From Bolinopsis microptera (lineage: Eukaryota > Ctenophora > Tentaculata > Lobata > Bolinopsidae), in the NCBI RefSeq assembly GCF_026151205.1, contig NC_087076.1, positions 5,384,902-5,448,901 on the forward strand: a stretch of DNA of 64,000 bases, written 5' to 3'. The position numbers and the translations under genes were made by a program. This document shows positions 1-9,246 of the stretch, piece after piece. Position 1 is the stretch's first letter. Each line of letters opens with the position of its first letter. The notes below the pieces were generated by a model that was not told where the DNA came from, did no database searches, and worked only from the letters and a program-made list of their open reading frames with translations.

Positions 1-299
1 GATACTTTGTTGCACAGTCTATTGAGTATTGATGGATGCTACTTTCATGATTAACCCAACTAGTAATGGAGGGATTCAGGGACTCTTTTTCTTCATCATT
101 TATCTTTATCTTTTATTCTTAATCTTGAATATCTTTCTTGACTTCTTGTCTGCTTTATCCTCATTAAGCAGTTTGTTTTTTCTTATTTCAGACTTAAGAT
201 ATAAATATTTGATCTTCCCACAAACACCCACCAATTCAGCAAACGAAATCATTTAACTTATTGTTGAAAAGTTTATTTAATAAATTCTCTACTGAAAAA
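1..299 (+). repeat. Repeat A, copy 1 (partner at 1298-1600)
   Basis: About 300 bp repeated almost exactly at 1298-1600. The middle is a pyrimidine-rich tract ending in a good splice acceptor (TTATTTCAG near 182-190), so it looks like the end of an intron. A frame through it reads as a very hydrophobic peptide, but that hydrophobicity comes from the T-rich tract and I do not treat it as a membrane protein. Confidence 0.7.
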
Positions 300-478
300 A
301 ATTATTGTTGAGACGTTGAAAGAAGCGAAGATTGTGGATTTCAAAGAATGTGTGATGTGCACAAAGCTATACTGCTGCCGTCGAATTCCAAAAGCGGGGA
401 TTGCCTCACAGTCATATCGTTATAATAATTGGGGAAATTCTCCCAGAAAATGTCAGAACGCAGCAATAACAGCATGTT
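270..478 (+). pseudogene. CxxC-containing exon, distant Z-family member
   Basis: An open frame with lysine-rich lead-in followed by ECVMC, then a tyrosine/asparagine-rich stretch (YRYNNW) and a final CQNAAITAC before two stops. The spacing recalls the Z family at 10909-11354 and 23808-24252, where ECVICGK is followed by a YHNSKRYWC stretch and alanines. I infer it is a diverged or decayed member. No clear start codon or donor site is visible. The function is unknown; paired cysteines suggest metal binding. Confidence 0.35.
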
Positions 479-681
479 AATAAGATAGATTATCACTTGA
501 CCGTGACGACATGACCCATGATCAGGTTGTTTAAATTTAGCGATGGGTAGAGAAGTGAAGGGTATAGCGGAGAGAGCAATGACATACGAAAGTCACTTGT
601 AACAGGTAATTTCAATTAAATTTATCTGTTTTGTCTTTTTTTAAATTTATTTGTTTTGCGATTATTTACAGGAGAGATGAT

Positions 682-1096
682 AAAAATACGGATTATCACC
701 CTGCAGCACCAAATTCCCTCTGGAGGTGTATTCTAAAGGAGCAATCGATAAAGATGTCGAATCGATGGTAAAGGAGCTAAGCAGCAATTGGCCGGATTTA
801 AATGATATTAAATTGAAAACCTGTTGCACGGATGAATTGCTACTCCGACAAATTATACCAGCACTCGATTTAGTAGACCCGACCAAGAACTTTTTCCGGC
901 ATTGAAGTCGATTCACTCGTTACCACTGGATGAATTGGAGAATCGTTTGAAGGACAATCTCCCATTTAAGATTCTCGCATCTTGCACTGTTGCATTAACG
1001 AAGTGTATTCCTACGTTATCACTGCAAAGGATCTATCCAGGGAGATGTCAATTCAATGGTAAACCAACTCAGCAACAATTGGCCAATTATATTTGA
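682..1096 (+). pseudogene. Unknown protein, about 137 codons, one frameshift
   Basis: Two abutting open frames read as one protein if a single-base shift is allowed near 900-905. The first part runs from about 682 (KYGLSPCSTKF...) to DPTKNFFR, the second from LKSIHSLPLDELENRL to LANYI and a TGA. Composition is mixed polar/leucine-rich, typical of a soluble helical protein, and unlike the T-rich surroundings. A splice acceptor (TTTACAG) lies just upstream at about 665-671, so it may be a last exon. The opposite-strand frame over the same bases lacks this character. No family recognised. Confidence 0.45.
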
Positions 1097-1297
1097 TATT
1101 ATATTTGATATTGTTCACTAACACTTTCCTAACTCTTTTATAATATCCTTTATATGGAATGAATAAATAGTTTAATTTCGATCTCAACAATCATACAATG
1201 GGGACGAGGATCTACAAAGACGTGTTAACAGCAATTTCAGACAACACAAATTGGTTTGATAAATTAAAATAACACTTAATGGAGGAAAAGTTGCTCA

Positions 1298-1600
1298 GAT
1301 ACTTTGTTGCATAGTCTATTGAGTATCGATGGATGCTACTTTCAGGGTTAACCGAACTAGTAATGGAGGGATTCAGGGACTCTTTTTCTTCATCATTTAT
1401 CTTTATCTTTTATTCTTAATCTTGAATATCTTTCTTAACTTCTCGTCTGCTTTATCCTCATTAAGCAGTTTGTTTTTTCTTATTTCAGACCTAAGATATA
1501 AATATGTGATCTTCCCACAACACTGCTACCCACCAATTCAGCAAACGCAATCATTTAAATTATTGTAGAAAAGTTTATTTAATAAATTAATTAATGCTCT
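1298..1600 (+). repeat. Repeat A, copy 2
   Basis: Near-identical direct copy of 1-299, starting at the same word (GATACTTTGTTGCA) and ending with the same TTTATTTAATAAATT tail. The copies differ by scattered substitutions and a few short indels. Same orientation, about 1.3 kb apart, which fits a local tandem duplication of the 1-1297 unit. Confidence 0.7.
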
Positions 1601-1984
1601 ACTGAAAGACATGTGTTTTGAACAAAGTCTTTGTGATATAAGCATAACATAACACAGATGCAGAGATTGCGTCTAAGACCGAGGTAGAGAAGCTCACCCT
1701 GATACGGTGAAGAGGGATCTGGCAGCTTCGACCCAGATGGCTAAGTTAACTTCTTCCTTGAGCTGTTAAGTACAGCTCTGACTTACGAGAGCGAGAACGA
1801 CGTCTCAATTAGGACGTCAGAGCTTCTCAAAGTTGAGCTACTAAAGTAATAATTGTAATTATGCATATTTTCTTTAATAAAATATATTATGTGTCGTTGA
1901 ATCACTTATTGGAACAGATTCACAATAAAAACTTACCTGAGGCAAGGTGTTAACTGTTCACGGCAACTTAAAAAATAGAAAATA
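1601..1984. other. No gene seen; cassette spacer
   Basis: No supported reading frame. The segment 1833-1985 (GTTGAGCTACTAAAG onward) is the spacer that also precedes the N gene at 14808-15007 and 34990-35202, so it marks the start of a cassette copy rather than unique sequence. Confidence 0.5.
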
Positions 1985-2221
1985 ATGAATAGTATTAAAA
2001 ATGCTAAAACGAGTATACAAAATATCCTCCCCACAAAATTTTGTGGAAGTTTTCCGTCGCATTGCAACGTCGCATTACAAGTCGCAGATGAGATAAAAAG
2101 GATCAATGAGAAAGGTGATAGGACGGCTGTAGACGTCAAAAGTAGTATCAAAACTCGTCCACTGATACGAGAAACAAAGAGCGGGCAAGAAAACACGCAT
2201 CAGGAACGGGAGAAAAATTAA
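1985..2221 (+). CDS. N-family small protein, copy 1 (78 aa)
   Basis: ATG-initiated frame of 78 codons. Residues 30-50 read VALQVADEIKRINEKGDRTA, which is conserved in the two other copies (15008-15154 VALHVADEIKRIN..., 35203-35349 VALHIADEIKRIN...). The tail is basic and hydrophilic. The three copies keep the core frame although flanks have changed, suggesting this part was once under coding constraint. No signal peptide or membrane segment. It sits upstream of the Q peptide in every copy. Function not recognised; the length of the original protein is uncertain because the first 28 residues are not shared. Confidence 0.45.
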   Translation: MNSIKNAKTSIQNILPTKFCGSFPSHCNVALQVADEIKRINEKGDRTAVDVKSSIKTRPLIRETKSGQENTHQEREKN

Positions 2222-2370
2222 TATGTTTTGTACACTTTTGTATTGAATATATTATTCTATTAGTTATGAAGTTATTTATAACTTAATACAACTCCGCAGA
2301 AAAGTCCATTGAGCAAATTAGGGACCTCCTGCAATTCGTGATAGCCGGCCAACTATCAAGCCACTAACAA

Positions 2371-2550
2371 CAGCATCTAGCCTAACATCTAGCTTACCAG
2401 CATCTAGCTTAACAGCATCTAGCTTAACAACAGCATCTAGCTTAACAGCATCTAGCTTAACAGCATCTAGCTTAACATCAGCATCTAGCTTAACAGCATC
2501 TAGCTTAACAGCATCTAGCCTAACAACAGCATCTAGCCTAACAGCATCAT
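2371..2550 (+). repeat. 15-bp minisatellite (AGCATCTAGCTTAAC)
   Basis: About eleven tandem units of AGCATCTAGCTTAAC, some lengthened by 3 bp (AACAAC or ATC insertions), giving 15- and 18-bp spacing. It lies between N copy 1 and Q copy 1. The corresponding place in the 15.15-kb and 35.35-kb copies holds only a remnant (TCTAACTTAACAACATCAGCAG), so the array expanded in this copy. Confidence 0.9.
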
Positions 2551-2577
2551 TTAGCAGAAGTGCACATAGGCTGCAGA

Positions 2578-2712
2578 ATGCAGATTAATATTGTTCGGCA
2601 AGAATATCCTCACATTCTATATCAGACAGCCACAGCCACTCTACTAGTTCTTAAATTATACTTAAACAAGCGTTGTGAGGACTATTATTATGTATTAAAA
2701 TATACATACTAA
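2578..2712 (+). CDS. Q-family peptide, copy 1 (44 aa)
   Basis: A 44-codon frame starting MQINIVRQEYPHILYQ, with a conserved middle TATATLLVLKLYLNK and a tyrosine-rich end. The same peptide occurs, with a short duplication, inside 15150-15330, and its beginning at 35365-35432. The start word ATGCAGATYAAYATT also begins the unrelated-looking C gene at 40997. It has one moderately hydrophobic helix-length stretch but not a convincing membrane anchor. Function unknown. Confidence 0.4.
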   Translation: MQINIVRQEYPHILYQTATATLLVLKLYLNKRCEDYYYVLKYTY

Positions 2713-2787
2713 ATGCATTATCACTATCAGTGAGAGCTGTGTTTTGATTCAATATAAAATAAAAGAGTTCAATATAGAGGGTAGAAT

Positions 2788-2838
2788 CGTTATTCTATTA
2801 GAATCGTTATTCTATTAAAATCGTTATTCAATTAGATT
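2788..2838 (+). repeat. 17-bp repeat, three units upstream of S1
   Basis: Three near-perfect units of TTATTCTATTAGAATCG just before the S-family start. The same three-unit block precedes S2 (about 15397-15452) and S3 (40270-40322), so it is an inherited part of the cassette. Confidence 0.85.
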
Positions 2839-2844
2839 CCCCCA

Positions 2845-3526
2845 TGAAAAGTAATCGTGAATACAGTAGGAAATTCAAACTAAGAATCATTCCCTGGTTC
2901 AGAATGTCACCTCAATAGCAAAGTGTGCTATGTAACGGGTAACTTAGAAGACCACTGTAGCTCATTATTTTAGCAATAGGTTGAATACTGACGGCATAGC
3001 TCCTCATGACAATGTTAAAGCACTACTTCAAAGCCCTAGTTATGACAACGTTATTTTCACAAAGTTATCTTGGTTGAACAGTCTGATGTATATGCTTTAC
3101 TTTACACCATTGGTATCGCCTATTGTTGATGGCATTCATGCGCTGAAACACACCTATCAGAGAGCAGTCATTTTACTAAATGACCAGTATGCTCTTAAAG
3201 ATCACGTCGACATATGTAGACGTCTATTAAAAATCGCTTTTCTATTAAAATCGTTATTTTATTAGAATCGCTATTCTGTTAGAACCGTTATTCTATCAGA
3301 ATCGTTATTTTATTAGAATCGTTATTCTATCAAAGAAATCAAAATATATTACCATTTTCAGGCAGTAATCAGAAAATCTGTTGGAAATGTTGATCCAAAC
3401 TCTTTTTTGCTCTTTACAGTAGAATTACTAAATAAGGGACCTCTGCAGATAAAGAGGATGAAGAAAACCGTAAACCGCACCATGCCATGTGATCCATACC
3501 ACTCTAACCATGTCTACGTTGAATGA
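2845..3526 (+). pseudogene. S-family gene, copy 1, two exons, damaged
   Basis: Exon 1 (about 2845-3240) encodes a protein related to S2 but has a deletion near 2880 and a stop near 2970. The part from NTDGIAPHDN through HTYQRAVILLND to CRRLLKI is still open (2981-3265) and here runs on where S2 is broken. Exon 2 (3362-3526) follows an acceptor TTTTCAG and encodes 54 residues ending HSNHVYVE and TGA, almost identical to S2. Between the exons lies a short 17-bp satellite. The protein is mixed helical with no signal peptide; family not recognised. Confidence 0.5.
3236..3340 (+). repeat. 17-bp satellite between S1 exons
   Basis: About six units of the TTATTCTATTAGAATCG repeat with variants (TTTTATT, AACCG). 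It occupies the same place between exons 1 and 2 as the much larger array in S2 (15855-16172). Confidence 0.9.
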
Positions 3527-3649
3527 ACATTTCTCTAGCGACATAGAACATATTTCTAAGAAGTTTAATCATTACACTGCCGTAACCTCTCACATCTCCG
3601 GGAAAATGCAACACCACCACAAATTACACCACCTCAAAATAGAGTTCTT

Positions 3650-3910
3650 ACCCGTATCCTGGACCCAAAGTATATAAAAATACTTTTCTGAGAGGATTGA
3701 GGAGCATCCGGCTAATAGAACTCAACTCAAGGTGGACTTTCTACAGAGGAACAGCCTTTGGTAGCGTTACGCTATTACGCTACTGGTAACTATATCATGA
3801 GCTTAACAACGCTGGACATTTTCATTTTTCTCAGTTTATAAAATATGCATAAAAATGTTCCTGTCTAGTCTAGGATGGGGAGACGTTCGATACGATCTTG
3901 GACTAGAAAA
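3650..3910 (+). repeat. Repeat V, copy 1 (also 6228-6500, 17909-18175)
   Basis: A 260-bp segment found three times in the same orientation. It holds GTAGCGTTACGCTATTACGC and a GTTTATAAAATATGC word about 55 bp before an ATGGGGAGACG start. In the other two copies it leads straight into the MGRRS frame; here the sequence diverges after the first 13 codons. It may be a promoter/leader region, which is inference from its constant place. Confidence 0.65.
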
Positions 3911-4409
3911 TATAGCATCGACGAAGAAAGGCTTGGTTGATTATGGAAAGTTTCCTGTGTGCTTAGGGGTTGATCCGGGAGCACATCAACAACCAGTTCC
4001 TGCAGCTGGACCCACGCTACAACTCCCCATAACAACTGTTGCAGAAATCTGTTCGAGTTTGGGACTTTGTTCTACTGTAGCTGAAATATGCAATCTGCCA
4101 TTCCCTGCATATTTTGAGGAGATTCAGCTTGGAAAAGTCAGGTGCAGCTGCTGTCTCAATGACGGGTGGAAGGTACCGCAGTCCACCTTTCACCCTAACC
4201 ATCCGGGAAGAAAGTCGAGTTCCTGGAACAAGATGGTGTGGCACATGAGGGCACATCTTAACGATGCACTGGTGGATCATTATAGGAAAAACCCACCCGT
4301 TACCCTCATTAACGCTAGAGTTCTCTCTCATAGTATGAGCCTATCATCAGTCTCATCTCATCACATTCCATCATACCCTTCCATCATACCCTTAAAAAAG
4401 TTGTTCTGA
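3855..4409 (+). CDS. Unknown 184-aa protein with Cys/His cluster
   Basis: Longest open frame in the first 9 kb. It starts within repeat V and diverges from the MGRRS copies after ENIAS. Residues about 97-142 contain CSCC, then HPNH, WHMRAH and VDHY, a C-C...H-H arrangement that could hold zinc, similar in spirit to BED or C2H2 fingers but without exact spacing. The C-terminus is serine/proline-rich. The start is uncertain: an alternative ATG in another frame (3880) gives only 21 codons. Neighbours are repeat V upstream and the poly-G/M pseudogene downstream. No homologue in this window. Confidence 0.4.
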   Translation: MFLSSLGWGDVRYDLGLENIASTKKGLVDYGKFPVCLGVDPGAHQQPVPAAGPTLQLPITTVAEICSSLGLCSTVAEICNLPFPAYFEEIQLGKVRCSCCLNDGWKVPQSTFHPNHPGRKSSSWNKMVWHMRAHLNDALVDHYRKNPPVTLINARVLSHSMSLSSVSSHHIPSYPSIIPLKKLF

Positions 4410-4429
4410 AGGGACAGAGGGTATGCAGT

Positions 4430-4565
4430 TACTTTTTTTGTATTATTTCTATTTGCTCGGATCTATTTTGTAAGGTATTCAAGCCTGGTCATTATAACTG
4501 TTTGGAGAATATAACGCCCTCAGCTGACCTGTTGTTAGAATAATATTTTTGGAATGTTTCTTTGT
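4430..4565 (+). repeat. Repeat E, copy 1 (partner 18995-19140)
   Basis: The segment AGAGGGTATGCAGTTAC to TTTTTGGAATGTTTCTT is shared with 18995-19140, where it runs into a reading frame for a GDSL-like fragment. Here the coding part is missing and unrelated sequence plus a 31-bp G tract follows. Confidence 0.7.
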
Positions 4566-4611
4566 CCGTCCCCAACTCGAATAGCTTTTAATTATAGAAA
4601 GAGAGTCCTGA

Positions 4612-4616
<5 letters not shown>

Positions 4617-4646
<30 letters not shown>

Positions 4647-4647
4647 G
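4617..4647 (+). repeat. 31-bp poly-G tract
   Basis: An uninterrupted run of about 31 G, then CTCTTACAGAAGTGAGAAGAG. The same downstream word follows the G tract at 5041-5057, so both tracts mark the same site of the MSYRC module. In the copy at 11.87 kb this site holds a G-ended MITE. Confidence 0.9.
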
Positions 4648-4690
4648 CTCTTACAGAAGTGAGAAGAGGCTATTGGAAAAATAGATTTCA

Positions 4691-4925
4691 ATATTGCAAA
4701 ACATAAGTTATTCTGTAACTTGGATTTGGTAGAGCCTAAAGATGAGAATCCCGTTCAAGATGAGTTGTCGGTGAGGCATGCACTTGCCTAGAGATACACT
4801 GTCAATTTTAATGGCCTTCGAGATATGACGGATCACAGCTTTATGAGTCGCGTCAAAAAGCAGGTGCAGCAACGAGGGCCAGAGACTGAGTCTACTGTAC
4901 TTGTACCTGAAAGCGAATATTATTA
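4691..4925 (+). pseudogene. M-family pseudogene
   Basis: Clear copy of the intact 75-aa M gene at 11533-11760. The start codon is destroyed (ATG to TTG), a glutamate codon has become TAG near 4791, and the normal terminal TAG is replaced by extra bases. The rest (ENPVQDELSVRHALA, DMTDHSFMSRVK) is still readable. It is followed by MSYRC as in the intact copy. Confidence 0.75.
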
Positions 4926-4951
4926 GGAAGTTGTACTATTCCTCATGCAAC

Positions 4952-5104
4952 ATGAGTTATAGGTGTAATGGATGTGGCGCCCACGACATCCAGGACGAGG
5001 AAGGAGAGCTCTTACAGGAGACGATGTGTACAAGAGGGGCCGGGGGGGGGGGGGGGGCTCATACAGAAGTGAGAAGAGTAGAGGGAGGGAAAGGAAAAAG
5101 GTGA
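4952..5104 (+). pseudogene. MSYRC zinc-ribbon-like mini-protein, interrupted by G tract
   Basis: Starts MSYRCNGCGAHDIQDEEGELL, with a CxxC pair at residues 5-8 and a further Cys near 27. A 17-bp G tract after codon 30 shifts the frame, so the downstream part is unlikely to be authentic. The family member at 49603 shows what is expected here: a second CxxC pair and a charged coiled coil. Start chosen because ATG plus the SYRC word is conserved in all four copies. Confidence 0.55.
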
Positions 5105-5544
5105 TGAAGTTACAGGTGTAGACGGATATGTTAGAAAATATAGGAGAAGTGGAGCAACTTGTTTCAAAAGGAGGTTAGTGTTTGCTATTATTATCAAAAC
5201 AAACTATTGTATGTAGAGCTTTGTTTATTAAAATTTACTTATGATATTTAATATAATATAATAACCTCACCAAATAGAATAATATGTTGTTGGTATTCAT
5301 TGCACAATAAATACCGATCAAATTTTTCTTGGTTAATAATTATTAAACTGACTATTACGTTATGGAAAATGCGCATTCTTAGATTAATTTAATAATTATT
5401 TTAAGGCCTAATAGTAATAAAGTTTTCACAAATTGCGAGTTTTAAAATTTAAATATTTCATTGTCATTAATCATTGCAGGCTTTAAGTAATGAATTAATT
5501 AATACATAACAATAACCATAAATGATATTTTGTTTCAATCTGAA

Positions 5545-5784
5545 ATGATAGTGTCCTACAAGGGATTCCACTATGAAGTACGGAATTTTAAATGAGCAGA
5601 TTTGCCGGCCCTATTAGGTTTCCAATTCCGGGGCAACATCTCCGAGTACCTTATAACCCAAGAATTTTGGGATCGGAGAAATTCACGGTTCATACAAGTA
5701 GAGGCTGTGAAGTGTGAACGAGCAAACGTTTCAAGCCTTGAAATTTTTGATGAACTACTACTTACTACTACTTGCTCTAGCTAA
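5545..5784 (+). pseudogene. K-family copy 1 (nonsense plus frameshift)
   Basis: Begins MIVSYKGFHYEVRNFK and then TGA where intact copies have a tryptophan codon (KKWADLP). After the stop it continues LPALLGFQFRGNISEYLITQ..., with an extra FQ shared only with K5 (25379). A short insertion near 5708 (AAGTGTGA) shifts the frame, and homology ends at 5745, joining a GATGAACTACTACTT repeat. So it is a dead copy closest to K5. Confidence 0.75.
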
Positions 5785-6461
5785 CTTGTTATCATTGAAA
5801 ACAAGCTGTTGTAAGTAGAGTAGAAGTCCGAGTAGAAATAGAATAATATGCCGAGCAACAGGCTACGAATAACTGGGAAAGAATGGATAGCCAGCCACCC
5901 CGCCAGTCTACTTGTATCAAGACAGCCCGGTATCACCGACCTCTCAATAGACTTTCAAGATTGAAATCAGATCAGCTTTTGAGATTTTTTTATTTATTCA
6001 TTTTGTATAAATTCAAATTCTTTTTATACTTTGTTTTTTATCACTTGCTACTCAAAAGTTGAAGTGTTTTATTTTTACTTTCCTTCCTTAAAAAAAGATT
6101 AAAGATCAACAAACAAAATGGAAAAAGAGGAAAAGGTAATAGTAAGGAGAGTGTTAAATAATTGTATTTGTACTCGTAGTAAGTTTAGACACCACAATTC
6201 ACACTACCTCAAAATAGAGTTCTTACCCGTCTCCTGCACCCAAAGTATATAAAAATACAGAACTTTTCTGAGAGGATTGAGGAGCATCCGGCTAATAGAA
6301 CTCAACATAAGGTGGACTTTCTACAGAGGAACAGCCTTTGGGCTTAGGTAGCGTTACGCTATTACGCTACTGGTAACTATATCATGAGCTTAACAACGCT
6401 GGACATTTTCATTTTTCTCAGTTTATAAAATATGCATAAAAATGTTCCTGTCTAGTCTAGG
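5785..6461. other. No intact gene; coiled-coil remnant and repeat V copy 2
   Basis: 5825-5900 matches the linker between coil and LRR at 16540-16590 (GTAGAAATAGAATAATATGCCGAG), so it is a remnant of that gene. 5960-6190 shows only T-rich sequence. 6190-6461 is repeat V copy 2, preceded by a piece of the region downstream of S1. No reading frame is supported. Confidence 0.5.
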
Positions 6462-6676
6462 ATGGGGAGACGTTCGATACGATCTTGGACCAGAAAATAT
6501 AGTTTTGTTGAAGATTTCGACAAATTGATTGATCCAGAGATTTGTTCATCCGATGAGCTAGGTGATGAAACCATGTTTGGGGCAGGAAACATGCGGGGGA
6601 TGCCATAATAGCATTCAAAGAAGATCATAAATGCAATGATCTTTGCAAAGAACTGGGGCTTGTTTCTCTGAATTAG
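6462..6676 (+). pseudogene. MGRRS-family copy with 1-bp deletion
   Basis: Same sequence as the intact 71-aa gene at 18140-18355 up to GAGNMRG, where one G of a GGGGGG run is lost (about 6595-6600). The frame then shifts and stops early. The remaining bases still match the functional copy to its TAG and 3' flank, so the lesion is recent. Confidence 0.75.
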
Positions 6677-6830
6677 GCTTAATTTTGAAATTTGTTTTAA
6701 CCCTGCTTTTATGAAATTTGTATTTATATTTAATAAATGGTTGATGTAATAATGTAGTAAATTGTAATAATGTAGTAAATTGTATTTGAACACATTGCTT
6801 TGTTTTGACCTAATTACCTGTTGTTTACAG

Positions 6831-7020
6831 GTAATGTGAATGTGATACATTTAAACGGTGTTCAATCCATTGAAGCAGCGCTTCACGGGAGTATCCTCAA
6901 ACCTGTAAAAGAGTACCATGCATTGTTAGTCATGCCGTTGCTTCCCATCACACATGCCTATGTTCTGGCAGCTTTTCCAAAACACGATTACGACTATTTA
7001 TCGATTCAGCATATCATGAG
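6831..7020 (+). CDS. Internal exon of unknown gene (63 codons)
   Basis: A textbook internal exon: TTGTTTACAG acceptor at 6821-6830, open frame, and ATGAG/GTGAGA donor at 7021. The peptide runs NVNVIHLNGVQSIEAALHGS...LPITHAYVLAAFPKHDYDYL...HIMR. It is balanced in composition with no low complexity. The exon begins with two bases of a split codon and ends with two. The related locus after 18355 has the same 3' flank but its acceptor is TTTACTG and the exon is absent. Family not recognised. Confidence 0.55.
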
Positions 7021-7309
7021 GTGAGAGATTTTGTTGCAATACTTTTGTCTTTCGAGTATTACTCTAACTCTCCTTCATTACACTATTTTGTCAATTTTTC
7101 TGTGATTTGCGATATGATTAATTGCATATAAGGTATAGATGAGAAAAATTTTGAATTTAGAAGGGAATTCGGATAAGAACGGTCCCATTAACTCAAAATT
7201 TTTTCACCACTTTGCTGCTTCCTTCGAGTAATGTGAAAATCAATAGCTGATATTATGCATATTTGTCCATTTGATGGGTTTGATGATAATGATAATGTGT
7301 TGATTTTCA
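7021..7309. other. Probable intron, no gene seen
   Basis: Follows the donor at 7021. A/T-rich with no supported frame; it joins K copy 2 at about 7310. Confidence 0.4.
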
Positions 7310-7642
7310 TAAAAAATGGGCAGATTTGCCGGCCCTATTAGGTTTCCGGGGTAACATCTCCGAGTACGTTATCACCCAAGAATTTTGGGATCGGAGAAAT
7401 TCACGGTTCATCCAAGTAGAGGATGTGAACGACCAAACGTTTCAAGCCTTGAAATGTTTGCCTGCCAAGGACCTTAATGTAGGGAAACCAGGAGAAGTAA
7501 GAATCAAGTTTAAAAGGACAGAAAGAAATACAAGTACGAGAAATAATATATCATTTTGTATCATTACATCTTATTTAGTTGATTCAGCCATGACATTTAT
7601 CAGCACTTTCAGGACCAGAAAAACCAGCAAAAGACGTTCAAG
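7310..7642 (+). pseudogene. K-family copy 2, 5' truncated, with micro-exon
   Basis: Lacks the first 24 codons but keeps WADLPALLGFRGNISEYVI through KFKRTERNT. Donor AA/GTACGA at 7534. The 30-nt micro-exon at 7613-7642 (acceptor TTTCAG, donor GTATGA; peptide PEKPAKDVQ) is retained, in the same phase as K3. No third exon is found downstream, where repeat sequence takes over. Only a few residues differ from K3, so duplication is recent. Confidence 0.65.
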
Positions 7643-8177
7643 GTATGAACTATGAATATATTTTTTATAATGTACCAATATTTATGAAAAAAATGAATAC
7701 TATGCCCAGAAAGGACTTTCGATCCTCATGATCTCTACCAAGCTACTATTTGTTATACATAATGATAAGATCTGGCTTCGTACTTTATTACATAGCACAA
7801 AGTGTCAAACAGAGGTTATTCAAACCCTTCTAATAGATACAGATCACGGTTTTATATGAATATATGCACGTTTAGTATTAGAGTATTAGCAAATAGCAAT
7901 ACAATACAAGTAAACATTATGCAATCACATAACTTTCTACCATATAATTATACCATTACCTAAATACTTTAATACTCTGCAGTGAACGAGTGCGGCTGCT
8001 CGGCAACTGTAAGGTAAATCATGATACTTATAACCTCACCAAATAATATAATGATATGTTGTTGCTTTAATCGTTGCACAATAAATACACCGAACCTATT
8101 AAATTTTTCTTGGTCAATAAACAATAAACTGACTATTATATCGCAGTTAATATTATTGCTTCCGTCAGTGAGTTGCT
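7643..8177. other. Repetitive spacer before gene Y, no gene seen
   Basis: Shared in pieces with 25676-26276 and 31388-31900. Contains CATTACCTAAATACTTTAATACTCTGCAGTG, the empty-site version of the target used by the MITE at 29909. Stretches of low complexity but no conserved frame. Confidence 0.5.
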
Positions 8178-8702
8178 GCCAGTAAAAATACGGAAAGCAC
8201 AGGTTACACGATTAAGTATAAGAAGGGCGATGATATACATACATTCCTACATGGATACGAACAGTGAGTCTTGCGCATCAAATAGAGGATGATGCCAAAT
8301 TCAAGAAGGTGAGGATTATCCGGCTGGTTGAGTGTAGAGACAATTATCAACAATTAAACTTCAGGTACGAAGGACTAGTTGATATATCGCTCTATTTTAT
8401 TAAATTTGTGCATGGATTGAGTGATGTACCTTTATTTTTCATCTGTTATATATCTTGATTACTTTGGGTGAAGTCTGTTGTCTTTTACTTTTTGTCTTTT
8501 CATTTAATCTTTTCTTGTAGTTCTTTCACTTTCATCATTTTTCTTCTTATTGAGTAATCTAACTATGCTTTTAATTTGTACATCAGCCATTCCACATTAC
8601 CTCAGCTTCAGAACAACTTGATAAATGCTCATATCCAAAACAAGATAGAAATTCAGTTGCAGTGGTGCACCCCTCATTTAGGCAACAGAATCGGTGGTTT
8701 TG
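8178..8702 (+). pseudogene. Gene Y copy 1, upstream exons
   Basis: Aligns with 31901-32455. The start region ASKNTESTGYTIKYKKG lacks the ATG present in copy 2. A second frame SLAHQIEDDAKFKKVRIIRLVECRDNYQQLNF ends at a CAG/GTACGA donor near 8365. A third open piece 8583-8702 (HITSASEQLDKCSYPKQDRNSVAVVH) ends in TGA. How these join is not clear from either copy, so the exon model here is incomplete. Confidence 0.35.
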
Positions 8703-8826
8703 ACATTGTTTAGTTTTTCGGGCAGTTTCCTGAGTACTGTGTATTAATCATCCAATTTTTAGCCCCATGTGTAATCAGAAGAGTCAAGAAAGCCAAAGTT
8801 TTCACGTGTGATTTTTACATTTTCAG

Positions 8827-9246
8827 AAACGACCAAGAAAAGTTGCACCAATCGAAGAAGATTTATAAACAATTGATTTCATTAAAAAAAATATTTTTAG
8901 TGTTTATATTTGTTTTTAGGTAACGAAACTGGTTGAAGCAACAGCAGCTGTAAGACTTCCGGAAAAGTGCGGTATTCCATTATTACGGATCCCTATACTA
9001 TGGAGCAGAGAGAGTGAACAGCAGCCAAATGTATTGTAAGAGTGGTGGATAAGCACAAGGCCAAGGGTATTCTGTAAATGCATGTGTCATGAATACTGAC
9101 TTTCTTTTATTTTCAGGTACAAAGCATCCGTATCAACCTCTTCTTTACACACACATCTTTACAATGAACACAAGATTGATACTAGACGTCAGTATAAGAG
9201 TTTTGAAGATAAATTTTGTTTGCTTTTTAATATTTGCCGGGGATAA
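8827..9246 (+). CDS. Gene Y copy 1, 3' exons
   Basis: Two exons with matching phase: 8920-9035 (acceptor TTTTTAG, donor TATT/GTAAGA) and 9117-9246 (acceptor TTTTCAG, stop TAA). Together they encode 81 residues, VTKLVEATAAVRLPEKCGIPLL... continuing across the junction at NVL/YKASVSTSSLHTH and ending FCLLFNICRG. Split codon TT|G gives leucine. A further acceptor at about 8826 opens KRPRKVAPIEEDL then a stop, perhaps an alternative last exon with a basic stretch. Copy 2 at 32671-32997 keeps every junction. Function unknown. Confidence 0.55.

Noticed and set aside
29-256. Very hydrophobic 75-codon frame (and its copy at 1329-1568)
   Set aside because: The leucine/phenylalanine/isoleucine run is the translation of a T-rich splice-acceptor tract; it ends in TTATTTCAG and is not conserved as protein.
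4017-4331. 104-codon minus-strand frame
   Set aside because: Antisense shadow of the 184-codon + strand frame, which has the Cys/His cluster.
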